The notes: generated from the letters alone by a model not told the origin. 64,000 bases of DNA from Karstenula rhodostoma CBS 690.94 (GCA_010093485.1 MU001512.1:828842-892841), one strand, 5' to 3'; positions 31,361-42,431 are shown, counted from the first letter of the stretch. Program-made: numbers and translations.

Positions 31361-32479
31361 ATGGCGATCAACCTTCGGAGTGGGCTCTTCATCATCCTTG
31401 CGCTGGCGCTGCGCGCAGCGGCAAGCACCTGTGCGATAATGGTCACGGAGACAGTCTATGTGACCGCGACTTGCGCTCCCGGCGAGTGTGCCTCTGCAAC
31501 CGCAGGATCAACAAACGTCGGTCTCATCTCCTCGGTTCTTGCTTCGTCAACTGTCGTTGCGCCGCCTGCACCATCCTCATCCTCGGCTCCTGCTTCGTTG
31601 CCTGTCGTCGCGCCGCCTGCGCCATCCTCATCTTGGGTTCTTGTTTCGTCGTCTGTCGTTGCGCCGCCCTCATCTTCGAGCGCTGCTTACGACGCGCCCG
31701 CGCCGCTTCCCTCAGCGCCGCCGGCCAACGGAGTCACTTTCACAAGCGCCAGCAAGCCGCAGCCAACCGCCGACACTTCGCTCCTGTGCCCACATGTCGA
31801 GGTGCAGGCTCAAGCTGCAGGTGTAGCAATTCCCCCTATGCCTGTTGGCGCCGACAGAGATCCCAGCGTCACCAGCTATAACGCTTTGCCTACGCTGGCC
31901 GCGGCACTTTGCAAGGCTCCGGACAATTTCCACGAGCTCACGCCAACACCGAACCATGGCTCCATCAAGAATTCGTGCAACTATGAGGTGTACGTCGACT
32001 CCATTGGCTGCGGCAAGGGCGCGAAGCAACAACTCATCCCAGCCGGACAAACGTGGAGTGAGCCTCTCCGATCCTGCCCTGCCGAACAAGGTACAGTCGT
32101 CTACAAAGTCAGCAAGGCAGACGCTCCTTCAAAGCCTGTTCAATTCGAGGTCGGCCTGAGCATCGAGCCCGGCATGGAAAACTCCGTCTGGTACGATATC
32201 AGCTTTCTTGACTGCATGCGCCCCAATACGACCGATCTATCAGGCTGCCCAGGCTGGGAGGGTGGCGTACAATGCGTGCCTGGAAAGCAAGGCTGCCAGG
32301 TGTTCGTCTGCGGCGCCGGCGAGTATTGCGACGGCAGCACTTACACTGTCCCCGAGTTCGGCATCATCGTCAGTGGCAAATACCGCAACGACGATTGGAG
32401 AGTGAAGGCCGGATCTCCCGTCACCTCATGTGCCACTAGGCAGGAGGGGATCGCATTCGAGCTTTGTGCGGCCACCTAG
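31361..32479 (+). CDS. Secreted CetA/Bys1-like (thaumatin-like) protein with repeat linker
   Basis: Single exon, 372 residues. I chose the ATG at 31361 because it begins a signal peptide (MAINLRSGLFIILALALRAAA); the frame upstream is leader. After a short Cys-bearing segment (TETVYVTATCAPGEC) comes a Ser/Pro/Val/Ala linker made of three 17-residue repeats. The C-terminal domain has NSCNYEVYVDSIGCG, a GLSIEPGMENSVWYDISFLDC core and several further cysteines (GCPGWEGGVQC, GCQVFVCGAGEYC). This is the pattern of the fungal CetA/Bys1 family, secreted proteins expressed in germinating conidia or yeast phase and thought to interact with the wall. No enzymatic residues are known. Confidence 0.8.
   Translation: MAINLRSGLFIILALALRAAASTCAIMVTETVYVTATCAPGECASATAGSTNVGLISSVLASSTVVAPPAPSSSSAPASLPVVAPPAPSSSWVLVSSSVVAPPSSSSAAYDAPAPLPSAPPANGVTFTSASKPQPTADTSLLCPHVEVQAQAAGVAIPPMPVGADRDPSVTSYNALPTLAAALCKAPDNFHELTPTPNHGSIKNSCNYEVYVDSIGCGKGAKQQLIPAGQTWSEPLRSCPAEQGTVVYKVSKADAPSKPVQFEVGLSIEPGMENSVWYDISFLDCMRPNTTDLSGCPGWEGGVQCVPGKQGCQVFVCGAGEYCDGSTYTVPEFGIIVSGKYRNDDWRVKAGSPVTSCATRQEGIAFELCAAT
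31541..31690 (+). repeat. Three tandem ~51-nt repeats in the CetA-like linker
   Basis: Units start at 31541, 31592 and 31643. They code for ASSTVVAPPAPSSSSAP, ASLPVVAPPAPSSSWVL and the shorter VSSSVVAPPSSSSAA. The shared core is VVAPPAPSSS. Confidence 0.85.
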
Positions 32480-32888
32480 GCACCTACTTTCCCTGTCTGA
32501 GCTTATGTTTATGAATCTGGGTTTCCCTCTTGGGATGGTTTACGGAGTTTTTCTCATGGTCACTCTTCTCGGGTTAGTTCAAGGGATTTTGTAGGGGGAG
32601 CCTGTTCTCAGTTCTTGTAAGAACTGCCTGCATCTGGATAAGCTTCCTTTTTTTGTATACTAGATTCATCATGACGCGCACGGGAAGTGCTGGCAACCTT
32701 CGATGTTCATTCGATCGATGGGATGTGCGATGAATATACCCGGTTCTCTGTCTTTCGAATTCTAGTCGTGTGATGCAAAGTGGCGCGTGTTAAGTCATGG
32801 ATAAGTACTCCATTCTAAAGATCCATATGCACGGATCTGTTGATCAAGTCCATAGGCTCATACCCAGCCTGTTTCCTCCTCACCCCGT
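32480..32888. other. Convergent 3' intergenic region
   Basis: This holds 3' flanks of the CetA-like gene (+) and the methyltransferase gene (-). A short inverted repeat, CAGTTCTT..AAGAACTG with a 2-nt centre, lies near 32609-32627. No gene. Confidence 0.5.
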
Positions 32889-33743
32889 TTATTTCTCCAC
32901 GACTGCAATCCACTGACTCGCCTTCATACTAACATTGCCACCCTCTACTGTCGTTCCAGGCTGCTGCTTCAGCACCTCCGCCAGCCTATCAACCTCTTCA
33001 TCCCACTTCTCTGCATCCACCTCGTGCCACCCGCCAATACCCGCAAGATACGCCCACGTCTTCTCCACCCAATCTCTGAACTCGCCCTCGGGAATAACAC
33101 TCTGCACCTCCTGGCTCTCAAGCCGCAGCTTCTCCTCCTTGAACCCAGCTTCCAAGACAACTTTCTTGAGCTGCTGTCCATCTGCCCAGCTGACTGGGGG
33201 AGCGGGGAACGCCGCATCGCTGCGGAATTGTTTGTGCACCAGTATAATGGGCAGCAGCCAAGTGATGGATTGCCAGCAGTTGATAAGCGCGGTACCGCCT
33301 GGCTTGAGCGTCCTGTAGACCTCCCTCACGCCATCTGCACCCGCGCCTGTCCAGAAGATAACACCGATATTGGTGATGTCGTAGTCAAAGAACCCATCGT
33401 CGAAGCTTGTCTTCTCCGAGCGCTGATTCGACGTCTTGACGGGCCAGGAATTCTTCGCAGCGGTCTCCGACAGCACGTCCAGAAAGGGCTGGTCGATGTC
33501 TGTGGCGTAGATCTTGACGTCGGGCTGCTGTTCGAGGACGAGGCGCGAGACGGTGCCGGAGCCGGCGCAGTTGTCGTGGATGACGGAGCCGGCGGGGATG
33601 GCGGGGATCAGGGAGAGGTTGTGCTGTGCAAATTTCGCGGTTGTCTTGCCGCCGGTGGATTCGTAGGTGGTGACTTTTGCGCGGCCGCTCAGGAGAGCTT
33701 CGGCTTGTTTGGGGAGCACCGTTTGTGTGAGCGTGTGAGACAT
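32889..33743 (-). CDS. Class I SAM-dependent methyltransferase
   Basis: Single exon, 284 residues from the ATG at 33743 (the upstream start of the frame is TTG). The Rossmann-type fold is shown by motif I VIHDNCAGSGTVSRLVL (about residues 55-70), the acidic end of strand 2 IYATDID, DDGFFDYDITNIGVIFW in the motif II/III region, and LKPGGTALINCW (motif IV/post-I). This places it with UbiE/COQ5-like small-molecule methyltransferases of fungi. The substrate cannot be told. Its neighbours (the secreted CetA-like protein and broken membrane and oxidoreductase genes) give no pathway. Confidence 0.85.
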   Translation of the reverse strand: MSHTLTQTVLPKQAEALLSGRAKVTTYESTGGKTTAKFAQHNLSLIPAIPAGSVIHDNCAGSGTVSRLVLEQQPDVKIYATDIDQPFLDVLSETAAKNSWPVKTSNQRSEKTSFDDGFFDYDITNIGVIFWTGAGADGVREVYRTLKPGGTALINCWQSITWLLPIILVHKQFRSDAAFPAPPVSWADGQQLKKVVLEAGFKEEKLRLESQEVQSVIPEGEFRDWVEKTWAYLAGIGGWHEVDAEKWDEEVDRLAEVLKQQPGTTVEGGNVSMKASQWIAVVEK

Positions 33744-34396
33744 GGTGTGCTGAATATCAGGTGTTGGGGGCGAAGTGGACAAGACGATAGGACCTGGGAG
33801 CTATATCGATTGATGTTTCTGGCGGCGCAGGGAGAAGAGATGAATGATTCAGATGCTTATAGTGCTCTGCGGCACAGCCAACACCCAGCATCTTATACTT
33901 CAGGCCCTGGGCGGGGGTCTGTTAGCGTGCGGGCGTGAAGGAACCGCTGACATTGTAGGTAGGCCCCGGTGGAGAACGACCCCACCGTACCAACACATCG
34001 GGGCGGCTCTTCGGCGCTCCAGCAAAGGCCCGCACCAGGCGCAATCCCTACGTCGCATCAACAGCCTCGCAGACCGGACCCGCCGAGCGTGGGGGCGGGC
34101 GTCGTCCACGTCCCATCAACATGTCCGAGTGTTCCTGCGCCATCTCCGCCCCGTTTCGCGCGAATGAGCCCGTCTGCGCGTTTGGGAGCGTTGCTGCACG
34201 CCCGACCGAGCCTGAGCATGGAAAATACACGGAAAATTCGAAATGCGTATTTTCGTGAAGAGCAGGCCGAACTTAGACATTGAGCAGGTGGTGTGCACCT
34301 TGTGTGTAACGTATGAGCCCAAATACTCATGGTTAGAAGGTCTTTATTCCACACCTCGCCGCTTATGGTACGTGTGTTCCGACTACACCATCGCCA
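33744..34396. other. Intergenic region, no gene seen
   Basis: 653 bases between two minus-strand loci, holding the methyltransferase promoter. No supported features. Confidence 0.5.
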
Positions 34397-36940
34397 TCAA
34401 GACCGTTTGTTCAAGTCGCTTTCATCAGCCATCACCCTATAGTCCCTGCCGCTAGAATACTGTATGTCCAGACTCGCACCCTCCCTCGCATAGAACCGCC
34501 CCTCGTCCTCGCCCTCTGATGAAGCTCGCAACATCGTACCCGACTTCGGATTCTCCAGCTCTTCTTCCAGCTCATCCCGAGGCCGCAGCCGTGTATGCCT
34601 AGGATCCGATGCGTCCAAAACACCAAGCTTTTCATCTGCATCTGCCACAGGGATCGTGTGAGCGGTGCGAGACCAAGATCCTAAGCCCAATGCTTCATAC
34701 GCGAGGCGCTATAGATGGAATGGAGAGTTGCTGGTCCACTCAAGCATTGCATATTGGGTTGGTCTGCTGTCACGCTGTCCTACTCGATTGAGAACGCGAC
34801 ACACAGACGCGACGATCGTTTCGATGTACGCGGCAACGAGCATCAGCATCAGCCCCACAAATATGACGATGGACACCCCGAGCACGCTGAAAGAATAAAA
34901 TTCGTTGGTGCGCATCTTCTGTAAGCATGTGGTCAGCTGAAGGCCTAGGTACTTGTCTGTGGGAAGGTGTTTATTTGACTTTACCTGGTGATGACAAAAC
35001 TTCTGGCATGCTTGCAGATTTGGGCATACCACTTTGTCGCTACCTATAACATGAACTCCTTTTGTCGCTGCTTCGAGTAATCCCGATTGCAATGAAGCGG
35101 TATAGGCTTGGAAAGTACATTCCAACTCTTGTTGCCATTTATCACGTGGTAGTTCGTCGCGCTGCACTGAAAACAATATCGTGAACCTTGAAAGCAGCGA
35201 TGGTATTCCTAACGCGGCGGATATAAAGTTAGCGCAAGTCAACAAACAAAGGGACAACTGTTTACACATGTGAGATTTAAAGATAGCTCACAAGGATGAT
35301 TGCTTGCGCCAAAGGATGAGTTGACTGCGTGCTTGGTGGTGTCATACCAGAATACAAGTAGAACACCTCAGGTCCAAAGAAGACTTTTCGGAGAGCGAGT
35401 TTGAATCCCGTGATCGCTGCTCGATCTTCTTCAAGGAGCCACAGCATCTTGAGTCGTTCCGGCAACTGCTCAATTGGCGAAGCGCCCGTTGTATTTTCGT
35501 TGAGTGAGGTGTTGACGCAGTCCGACGGGGACTCGGAACTGCATACATGCAATTGTGAAGCACACCCGAGTACAGTCGCTGGCTCATTTGGCCGGTAAAG
35601 CTTATATTCTCCGTAGAATACAGGTAATGTAGCTCGAAACCAGGGATCATCTGTCTGATTCAAATACGTAATATCACTTTGATCGAGAAAGACCAAAAAG
35701 ACATCTGCATCCGTCCGATTCAACTCTGGTATCGGTGTCAAGAACGTAGCGTCATCATTCCAACTTTGCACGAGCCTAATGATAGATCAATGACGAACGA
35801 GTGCAAGAAGGCAGTGTAGAGAGCATACGTACCGAAGCCTATAGTCAGGAACCCCTGCTTCGACAAAGGAGGACATGGAAACGTTCTGCCGTGCAACTTT
35901 CAATTGGGCCTGATAAACATAGTTATTCACTTCGTCATCATTCAGCATGGCCAGTCTTCCATATTTGTATCGAATGTAGGTAATAGACGAATTGTGATGT
36001 GTAATCAGCTGTAACCAAGGGAGCACAATGTCGGCTTAGTCGCACTTTGAACCTCGGTGCGTGATTGATACCAAGGTCAGTGAAGCTGTCCAGAGGCTCA
36101 CTCTCCAGGCGCAGATTTTCGTCTGAGTTGCGACAGACCTTGTTTGCAAACGGGCATGTTGCATTCGAAAAAAGTGTATAGGGAAGAGAAGCCCGAACGT
36201 GAGTCTGGCAACGCTTAGGTTGGCTTGTTAGTCTATCGCGATAGCAGGCCTGGGCTTGTATCAAGTAATCAACCGCTCTTATATGCCACGTCTGGTACAG
36301 AGTCTTGAACTCTACGTCCGTTTTCACACTGCGATTGTGTTCGCAGCCCTTGCCGAGCAGCATGACCTCATTTGAGCCTTTTTCCGTGACGCGTGAAGAG
36401 AAGATACCTGAAAAGTAGAATGTAAGTCGATTTGGACAAAGTAACGTGTCGGGTGAGATGGTTACTCCGACACTCATAGAGCAAAAATGGGATCCAAAAA
36501 CTTTCGCCCTACACGGTCAAAAAATTGGAGGACCACCTACTGGCGAATGCAGTTGCTGAAGCGATAGTGGCAGCTCCCACTACGACCGGGAAGACCCGCC
36601 AGAAACCTCCCTTGCTTCGTTTTCTCCAGGCCCAAAGGAGATAGAAAGCGTCCTGTAGTGCCTCTGGTGCGGTTTTGGAATTTTTCAAAAGTACTTGACG
36701 CTGATGATAAATGCCATCTGGTCGAAGTCTTGCCGAAAAAGCAAAATGTAGGCAGAAGCGTGCGATCATCCACACACTTGTGCCGACAAATCCGACGTAA
36801 ACGGTCAGAAATGCAATCAGAAAACCCTCGCTCTGTCGACTTAGCGTGAGTGTTGCTCCGTAAGGAGTATCAAGTGTCCTGTTGATCCAAAAGCCGGTGT
36901 ATACGTGCTGGCTAATCCAGTCGTCACCGCCCTCTTCCAT
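34397..36940 (-). pseudogene. Multi-exon integral membrane protein gene with in-frame stop and frame break
   Basis: A member of a Dothideomycete family of large membrane proteins of unknown function. Exons: 36940-36541 (one helix EGFLIAFLTVYVGFVGTSVW, a second VFPVVVGAATIASATAFAS), 36407 onward (FSSRVTEKG.., APRFKVRLSRHCAPL), a third to 35833 (YIRYKYGRLAMLNDDEV), 35775-35348, 35208-34985 (LPRDKWQQELE), and 34918-34397 (helix FSVLGVSIVIFVGLMLMLVA). Two lesions are seen. Exons 2 and 3 are in different frames near 36020-35985, with only a 37-nt candidate intron that would remove the CAPL segment. A TAG at 34711-34709 stops the last exon, although the same frame continues with RLAYEALGLGSW and ~97 more residues to 34397. 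A CAG-to-TAG change would explain it. It is probably a decaying gene. Confidence 0.7.
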
Positions 36941-37745
36941 GTTGATGTGCGGGATAGAGATGTAATTAATAGATTGAGCATGCGTTATAGACAGTTGCAA
37001 GCCCGGACTGTGCCGTTGGAACCCACAGATTGCCGAGAAGGTCAAAGCTGAAATTATCTTCGATCAGGCTGAAGAGTTTGGAAGGAAAATAAAGGTTGGT
37101 TCACTTCCAGTTTGATTCAAGGCAGCTTCAGCCTTGTTATATGTAGGTCTCAGCGACAGGGTTTTCGGCAGAATCCGATCTCATTGGACGAACGCGTACG
37201 GCAGCCGGGGACTTGGCCCCCAATATATTTGTACGCTGATGCAGCCTCCAGTAAGTGATATCGAAAAGCAAGCCAACCAATGAATAGGAGACCTACAGTT
37301 TCGGCTCAACTTTTGGTGGGTTACACAGTGCTGCTCTTGCTTTCACGGCGACGACACCTGCACTACGACGTCTTGAATACCAAGGTAGTATGCGAGGTTC
37401 CTAGAAGAGAAAATATCAAAGCCAGTAACGAATACGCCAACGCGTAGCACTCACGATTTACCCCATGATGTATGACTCTGTGTAGTGCTTGCGAAGAATG
37501 TATGAAGGTCAAATGTGAGGTTGAGGTGCGTATTTTCTAATACCCAAGTATAAAGGCAAGCGCGTGCCTAGAATTCACCCTAGTTCGGGCTTATGACGTC
37601 AACATACATCTCCGCATCGCATCTCACATCCCACCACATACCTACGTTACATATCTCCATGTTCTTGTACCATATTCTTCACCATATTCGCTTCGATCTG
37701 ACACACTAGTGGCCAATCACTGCATCTTTTCTCCGCCATATCAAT
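36941..37745. other. Divergent intergenic region, no gene seen
   Basis: 805 bases between the membrane-protein pseudogene (-) and the small membrane protein gene (+). Frames are short and not ATG-led. Nothing recognised. Confidence 0.5.
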
Positions 37746-38343
37746 ATGGGCATACCTTATTCGCGTGAGATCAATGCCGCCTTTGAGCAGGTCACGCCGC
37801 TCGTAGGGGCCGGTTTCAAAGTCCTACGCACGATGAAAGATATCTCGATACTGCTCGCAGTGATTCAAGTCTTGACCGTGCTGTCCCTACTGCTGATACT
37901 ATTCGTCTTGATACTGCTGCTGTACTCTGTAAATCCGGATCTCGAAGTACGTGGGATACAAGCTTACCATCCTTTCCTGTGGAATTCTGCATGTTATGCC
38001 AGGAGAACAACAAACCCCACACTGACCACTCCAGCACGAGCGCCAAACCCTCGTAACGCCCCTCCTGCGCAACGCCGCATCCCTTGCCCTCTGGGAGGTC
38101 TTCAAAGGCCTGGTCACTCCTGTTGCAAGCATCTCTCTCGTGCTTGGCTTGGCGTGGTGGGTCTTCCGGCTCGAGCATGCGGAGCAACATGAGCTCGAAC
38201 GGACAGCGGAGGAAGATGCAGACGAAGCATTGGAAAATATCTCTGGGGACGCCTCCAGAAAAAAGAAGAAGGGGAAAAAAGAGAAGGGCAAGGGTGCGAA
38301 GGGTAAAGGTGGACAGGATGAAGATGGCGGAGAGAAGTATTAA
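37746..38343 (+). CDS. Small two-helix membrane protein with lysine-rich tail (two exons)
   Basis: Exons 37746-37946 and 38035-38343 (GTACGT donor, CTGACCACTCCAG branch/acceptor) give 169 residues. The start MGIPYSRE has Gly2 and Ser6, fitting an N-myristoylation signal. Helix 1 is the very hydrophobic ISILLAVIQVLTVLSLLLIL and on (about residues 33-60). Helix 2 is ASISLVLGLAWWVFRL. The C-terminal 45 residues are acidic, then strongly basic (SRKKKKGKKEKGKGAKGKGG), which could bind acidic lipids or nucleic acid. The family is not recognised. The ORF alone shows only the second half; the intron join is needed to see both helices. Confidence 0.65.
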
Positions 38344-38791
38344 GAAAAGACTGAATGTGAGTTAAAGCCAGATGATAGCTAGTCATGTAGAAGAGAGACT
38401 TGCACAAGACTTGTTGTTTGGTTTGGATACCAAGTTACAGTACCAGGACAAAATTCTGGGTACAATCGGCCTACGTATTGCTCCTGGGGAAACCCACTGT
38501 ACTCAGACCATTGTCCTAGTATTGTATTGCTGGGGAACGCTGTACTTCCGCTATACATATATCGGTTGCTGTAAGATTTCACCTTTTTTTGTCTTCCCTT
38601 TCGTTACACAAAGTGCGAATCACTCTGCTGTGGATCGAAGAAAAACGTGGAAAGAGTATTGAAATTCTACTATCATCCTCAAAAATCATGATAAGCTATT
38701 GGGGGTATCTTCTGTTCTATCATGCACAGGGAGGGGCATGGTGCAGCCATTTAACGTTCAACTTGCTTGCTTTTGCTCATCTTGCAGCCTC
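38344..38791. other. Convergent 3' intergenic region
   Basis: AT-richer sequence between two convergent genes, holding 3' UTRs. No gene seen. Confidence 0.5.
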
Positions 38792-40589
38792 CTAGCGAAT
38801 AACCAGAGTTTTCACCACATTGCAATCTATGTCATGGAGGTTTTCCGGGAACTTGCAGGTCTCGCCAAAAATGCAGTTCTTGGTGCCCTTCACCTTGTTT
38901 GTCTTGGACAGTGGGGCGGGACAGCGATGGCCATAAATGCACTTGATCTCCTGGCAACCGCTTCCGTTTTGGCAAGGTGCCATGCGCGCGACCAGACGAA
39001 GAGTGGCTATCTCTGCCTCGGTTGGCTGGTACTTATGACTAAGGACGCGTTGAGTGAGTTCCTGGCACATCCCCAATTGGGTTACAAATCGACTTACAGG
39101 TGAGTACAGTTGTCGCCAAAGGGGCACTCATTGCGCAGGAAATGCACATTACACATCTTGATCTTCTTGATCCGGTCAACCTCAGCTTTATCGTAGTCGC
39201 GGCACGGAGGATCGACACGCTGACCGACACGGTTACGAGCAATGATTTCTTCGCGATTCGCAGGCTTATACGCGGCCATGGGTTGGGCGCTGACGGGGGG
39301 AGGAGGCGCAGCCGCCAGTGCAGCCCAGTTCTTGACCTTATTGACAGGTTCGTCTAGAGTCAACGTTGAAGGCGTACGAAGTAGACCCGACGATACTGGC
39401 CGAGGAGGCGGTGAATCAAAGCTGACGGGAGGCGGCGGCAAGCGGGTTGGCAGGCCGTTGATCACATTGTAATTCTTGACTGCAGGTGAAGCCACCCCGG
39501 CCGGAGCTCCTAAAACGTTGATCTTGGTCTCCCGGAATAAGCCGTCAAACTTCTTGGTCTTGTACGGCAAACCGAGAAGCTCTTTCTCGAAAGGGACCCC
39601 TTGCAAAAGCGTCACATTGGAGATCTTAGTATCATTTCCCAGGTACTCTTCCAAAGGTCGAGCAAAGCCGTTGTCATGCGAGCAACCGAAAAAGATTTGG
39701 CGGCAGTGGAAATCGTCGACGAAGAGTTTCAAAGTCTCTATAATCATCGTCAGCTAGGTGGCTCCACGTTGCACTCAACGGTACGGGAGATCGAACGTCG
39801 AACTTACCGATAATTTTGTCGTCAGCGCGGTCTTTCCCAGGGCCCACATCGATGAAGTCAAAGAGCGTCCTTCCGTTTGTAAAACCGCGGACAAACTCTG
39901 TAAATTGAGCAGCTTCTTCTAGAATGCCAACCCGCACGAGAACTTCGGCAAGACCTTTGACGTTTGCGTATATGCGGCACACAACGCGTGAAGCGGGCGG
40001 AATAGTTCTGGTTTCCCGCTCGATGTAGTCGACAATGGTGCTGTATAGGGCGGCCGCAGCTTGTTTGCCACCAGCCCAACCCTTTTGGAGAAACCTATTC
40101 TCGAAGATCATGCCGTCGCCGTCAATGAGGATCAGCACAAATGGGTTGCGCTCCTGCGTGACGTCAATATATAGACAAGGCGAATGTACGGCAGACTATC
40201 CAGTATACCTACCAGAGCTCCTTGTAAACTGGCCAGCTTTTGGTTCAGCTGTTGAATCTGGAGAACATCACCCTGCTGGCTAGCAAGACGCTGATAGTCC
40301 TGTGTCATGTAATCGTAGCGCGTCATGAGTTCCTGTCATAGTCAAATCAAGCCACGGCAATTCGACACACGATAGAGCTCCAGGGCGCAACTACCTCAAT
40401 GAGCTGGCGTTTCTCACGATCGTGCTGGAAAACGTCCTCAATACGAGCCCACATGGTCGCCGATTCGTTGGACATGTTGCTAGTCTGATGACCGTTGGCG
40501 TGGTGTACGGGCTGGGCAGAAGCGCGCACTTGAGTGCCGATGGGGCGTACGGGCGAAGTGCCGTTGGAGTAGTAAGACGCGGGCGCCAT
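38792..40589 (-). CDS. CCCH zinc-finger protein with NYN-like (DUF7923-type) domain (five exons)
   Basis: Exons 40589-40395, 40332-40213, 40153-39808, 39737-39098 and 39038-38792 give 515 residues. The N-terminus has a coiled-coil helix (QRLASQQGDVLQIQQLNQKL). Residues ~110-275 form a PIN/NYN-like fold: LILIDGDGMIF, YANVKGLAEVL, FIDVGPGKDRADDKI and FFGCSHDNGF. These acidic positions resemble a nuclease site, but activity is inferred only. A Pro-rich linker follows. The C-terminus has one CCCH finger CNVHFLRNECPFGDNCTH, whose last histidine is restored across the final intron (CTHLHKYQ), then APCQNGSGCQEIKCIYGH and a Cys pair before NVVKTLVIR. This is a conserved Pezizomycotina family, probably RNA-binding. 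A join that ignores the last intron loses a zinc ligand. Confidence 0.9.
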
Positions 40590-41177
40590 AGTGAAGAGAG
40601 AGGGGTGGAAAGATTGAATGTCGAGGGCGTGGAGAGCGACGGGCACAAGAGAAAGTGGAAACAGTGATCTCGACGGAGGGGCCCACGGTGGAAAAGGTGG
40701 AAACGAGGGTGAAGGAGAATTGGTGGCAGGAACAGAGGCAGCGACAGTCGACCCAAGGAGAGCAAGGCGAGAGCTACGCAGGTGAGTTCAGTAGTACCTG
40801 GAATTAGTCGGAAGAGGAAATGTCGGCCTGGTGCGACCATGCAAACACGCGCAGTGAGAAGGCGCAAACGCACCAATCCGGCAAGAGCAGGCAGGTGCGC
40901 GACCATGTGTCTATTTGCGACGACTGCGTTTCTTTGTCTTGTCGCAGAGGCGCCGTGATACAGAATGATACAGAAGACGAGCCGTCGCCTGGTGTTGGTG
41001 TATGGCCAGGACGCGCGAGTACGGCGCGGGCGTGCCGGGGTCCCGTTTCGGCATAGCCAGCAGCTCCGCGGTTCCACACCCCAGCGTCTAAGGCCACGTT
41101 CAACATCCCCTCAGTGCTCCATCCCATCTCCCACCTGCACGCATCCGCCGCCTTGTCTGGCTCCCGTCGCCGCCACC
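40590..41177. promoter_or_regulatory. Divergent promoter region (CCCH protein / TRAP-alpha)
   Basis: 588 bases between two ATGs facing away from each other. GC-rich; no TATA box seen. The + strand ATG has a good context (CCACCATGA). Confidence 0.5.
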
Positions 41178-42122
41178 ATGATCGCCTGGAAACTCTCTAC
41201 GCTGTTCCTCTGTTCGCTGCGCGCACTCAATGCCTTCGCAGAGATCGAGGTGAGGCCCTGTAATTTTGACGCCCCATGACATCAACGCGCTGACGCAGCC
41301 TGCCCCAGGTCGAGAATGTCGACCAAGTCGTCGGCGAGCAGCCCCAGACGCCCAATCTCAAGGTCTCCGTCTCTGCCAGCTTCCCGCAGTCTGAGATCTT
41401 CGGTGTCAAGCTGATCAACGGCCACGCGACCCAGGCTCGCCTGTCCATCGACAACCAGGAGCCCGAGGCCGTCACCGTCCAGATCGTCGGCGGCTCGCTG
41501 ATCAAGGATGCGGGCGACCAGACGCATGTCCTTCGCAACCTCACCGGCCAGCCCTATGGATTGGTGATCCCTGGCGGTGAGGAGCAGACGCTGACCTACA
41601 GCTTCGCGACCGAGATGCACCCCCAGGACGTCCGCCTGCAGCTGGTCGCCGTGCTCCAGGACAAGAAGAATGCCTTGTACACCATCTCCGCCTACAACGA
41701 GACCGTCACCATCGTTGAGGCGCCTACCAGCATCTTCGACCCGCAAATGTACGCAGCTTTCCCCTCGCAACCCCCCTAAACAGAATTGACTGCTGACCGC
41801 ATCTTGTAGCATTTTTCTGTATCTTGTTCTCCTCGGCGTTTTCGGCGCTACCGTCTACTTCATCTACAACACCTGGATCACGACCCTCTTCCCTCAACAG
41901 AAGCGCGGCGGCAAGGGTGGTGAGCGCGCGAAGAAGTCTTCCGGTGGCTCCAAGAAGGTCGATCCAACCGAGCAGGTTGCCGTTGTCGGCGCTGATGGTC
42001 CTGCCGTTGCCGCTACCGGCTCCAAGACTTATGATGCGAGCTGGATCCCTGCCCAGCACCTGCAGCGCCCCGAGGCCAAGCGCGTCAGGAGCGGCACTCC
42101 GAAGACCAAGGTCAAGAGCTAA
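41178..42122 (+). CDS. IRC22: Translocon-associated protein alpha (TRAP-alpha/Irc22) (three exons)
   Basis: An ER membrane protein beside the Sec61 translocon that helps signal-sequence insertion. Exons 41178-41249, 41309-41748 and 41810-42122 give 274 residues. The signal peptide (MIAWKLSTLFLCSLRALNAFA) is followed by a lumenal beta-sandwich domain with KVSVSASFPQSEIFGVKLING, FNV-like strands and the conserved TYSFATEMHPQDVRLQL and LYTISAYNETVTIVEAP segments. One membrane helix (IFLYLVLLGVFGATVYFIYN, about 170-190) precedes a basic cytosolic tail with QQKRGGKGGERAKKSS. An alternative AG eight bases upstream in intron 1 gives a non-matching sequence, so 41309 was chosen. The helix lies wholly in exon 3; intron 2 falls just before it. 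Confidence 0.9.
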
Positions 42123-42431
42123 GCGACTACGAGCACGGCATTACGACCAAGTGTCTGTTGTATACGATGGGTGGAAGCTGTTTTGGATATTATGAAGAAT
42201 GATTGGCCATGATCAATTGTATTTCTTACATTGGGGGCTCGTTACACTTTGTAAGAATAAGAGATGGTGCGGCATTGCATGGACCCGGCGACAGGAAGGT
42301 GCATAGGCATGTCACAAAAGCATTTATGGTACAATTACGCAACTGAATAGACAAACGTTTGATGTCTAGGGTATCTAATGCCACCGACGAAGAAAGGCGA
42401 ATTGGTGGACAGCTGCGTGACATCGCTCTCA
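42123..42431. other. Convergent 3' intergenic region
   Basis: About 310 bases of 3' flanks from TRAP-alpha (+) and the aprataxin-like gene (-). No other feature. Confidence 0.5.

Noticed and set aside
28498..33743. Idea of a secondary-metabolite cluster (BBE oxidoreductase plus methyltransferase)
   Set aside because: There is no polyketide synthase, peptide synthetase, terpene cyclase, P450 or cluster regulator between them, and the oxidoreductase is broken.
33744..33782. N-terminal extension of the methyltransferase
   Set aside because: The codon at 33782 is TTG. The ATG at 33743 gives the usual start.
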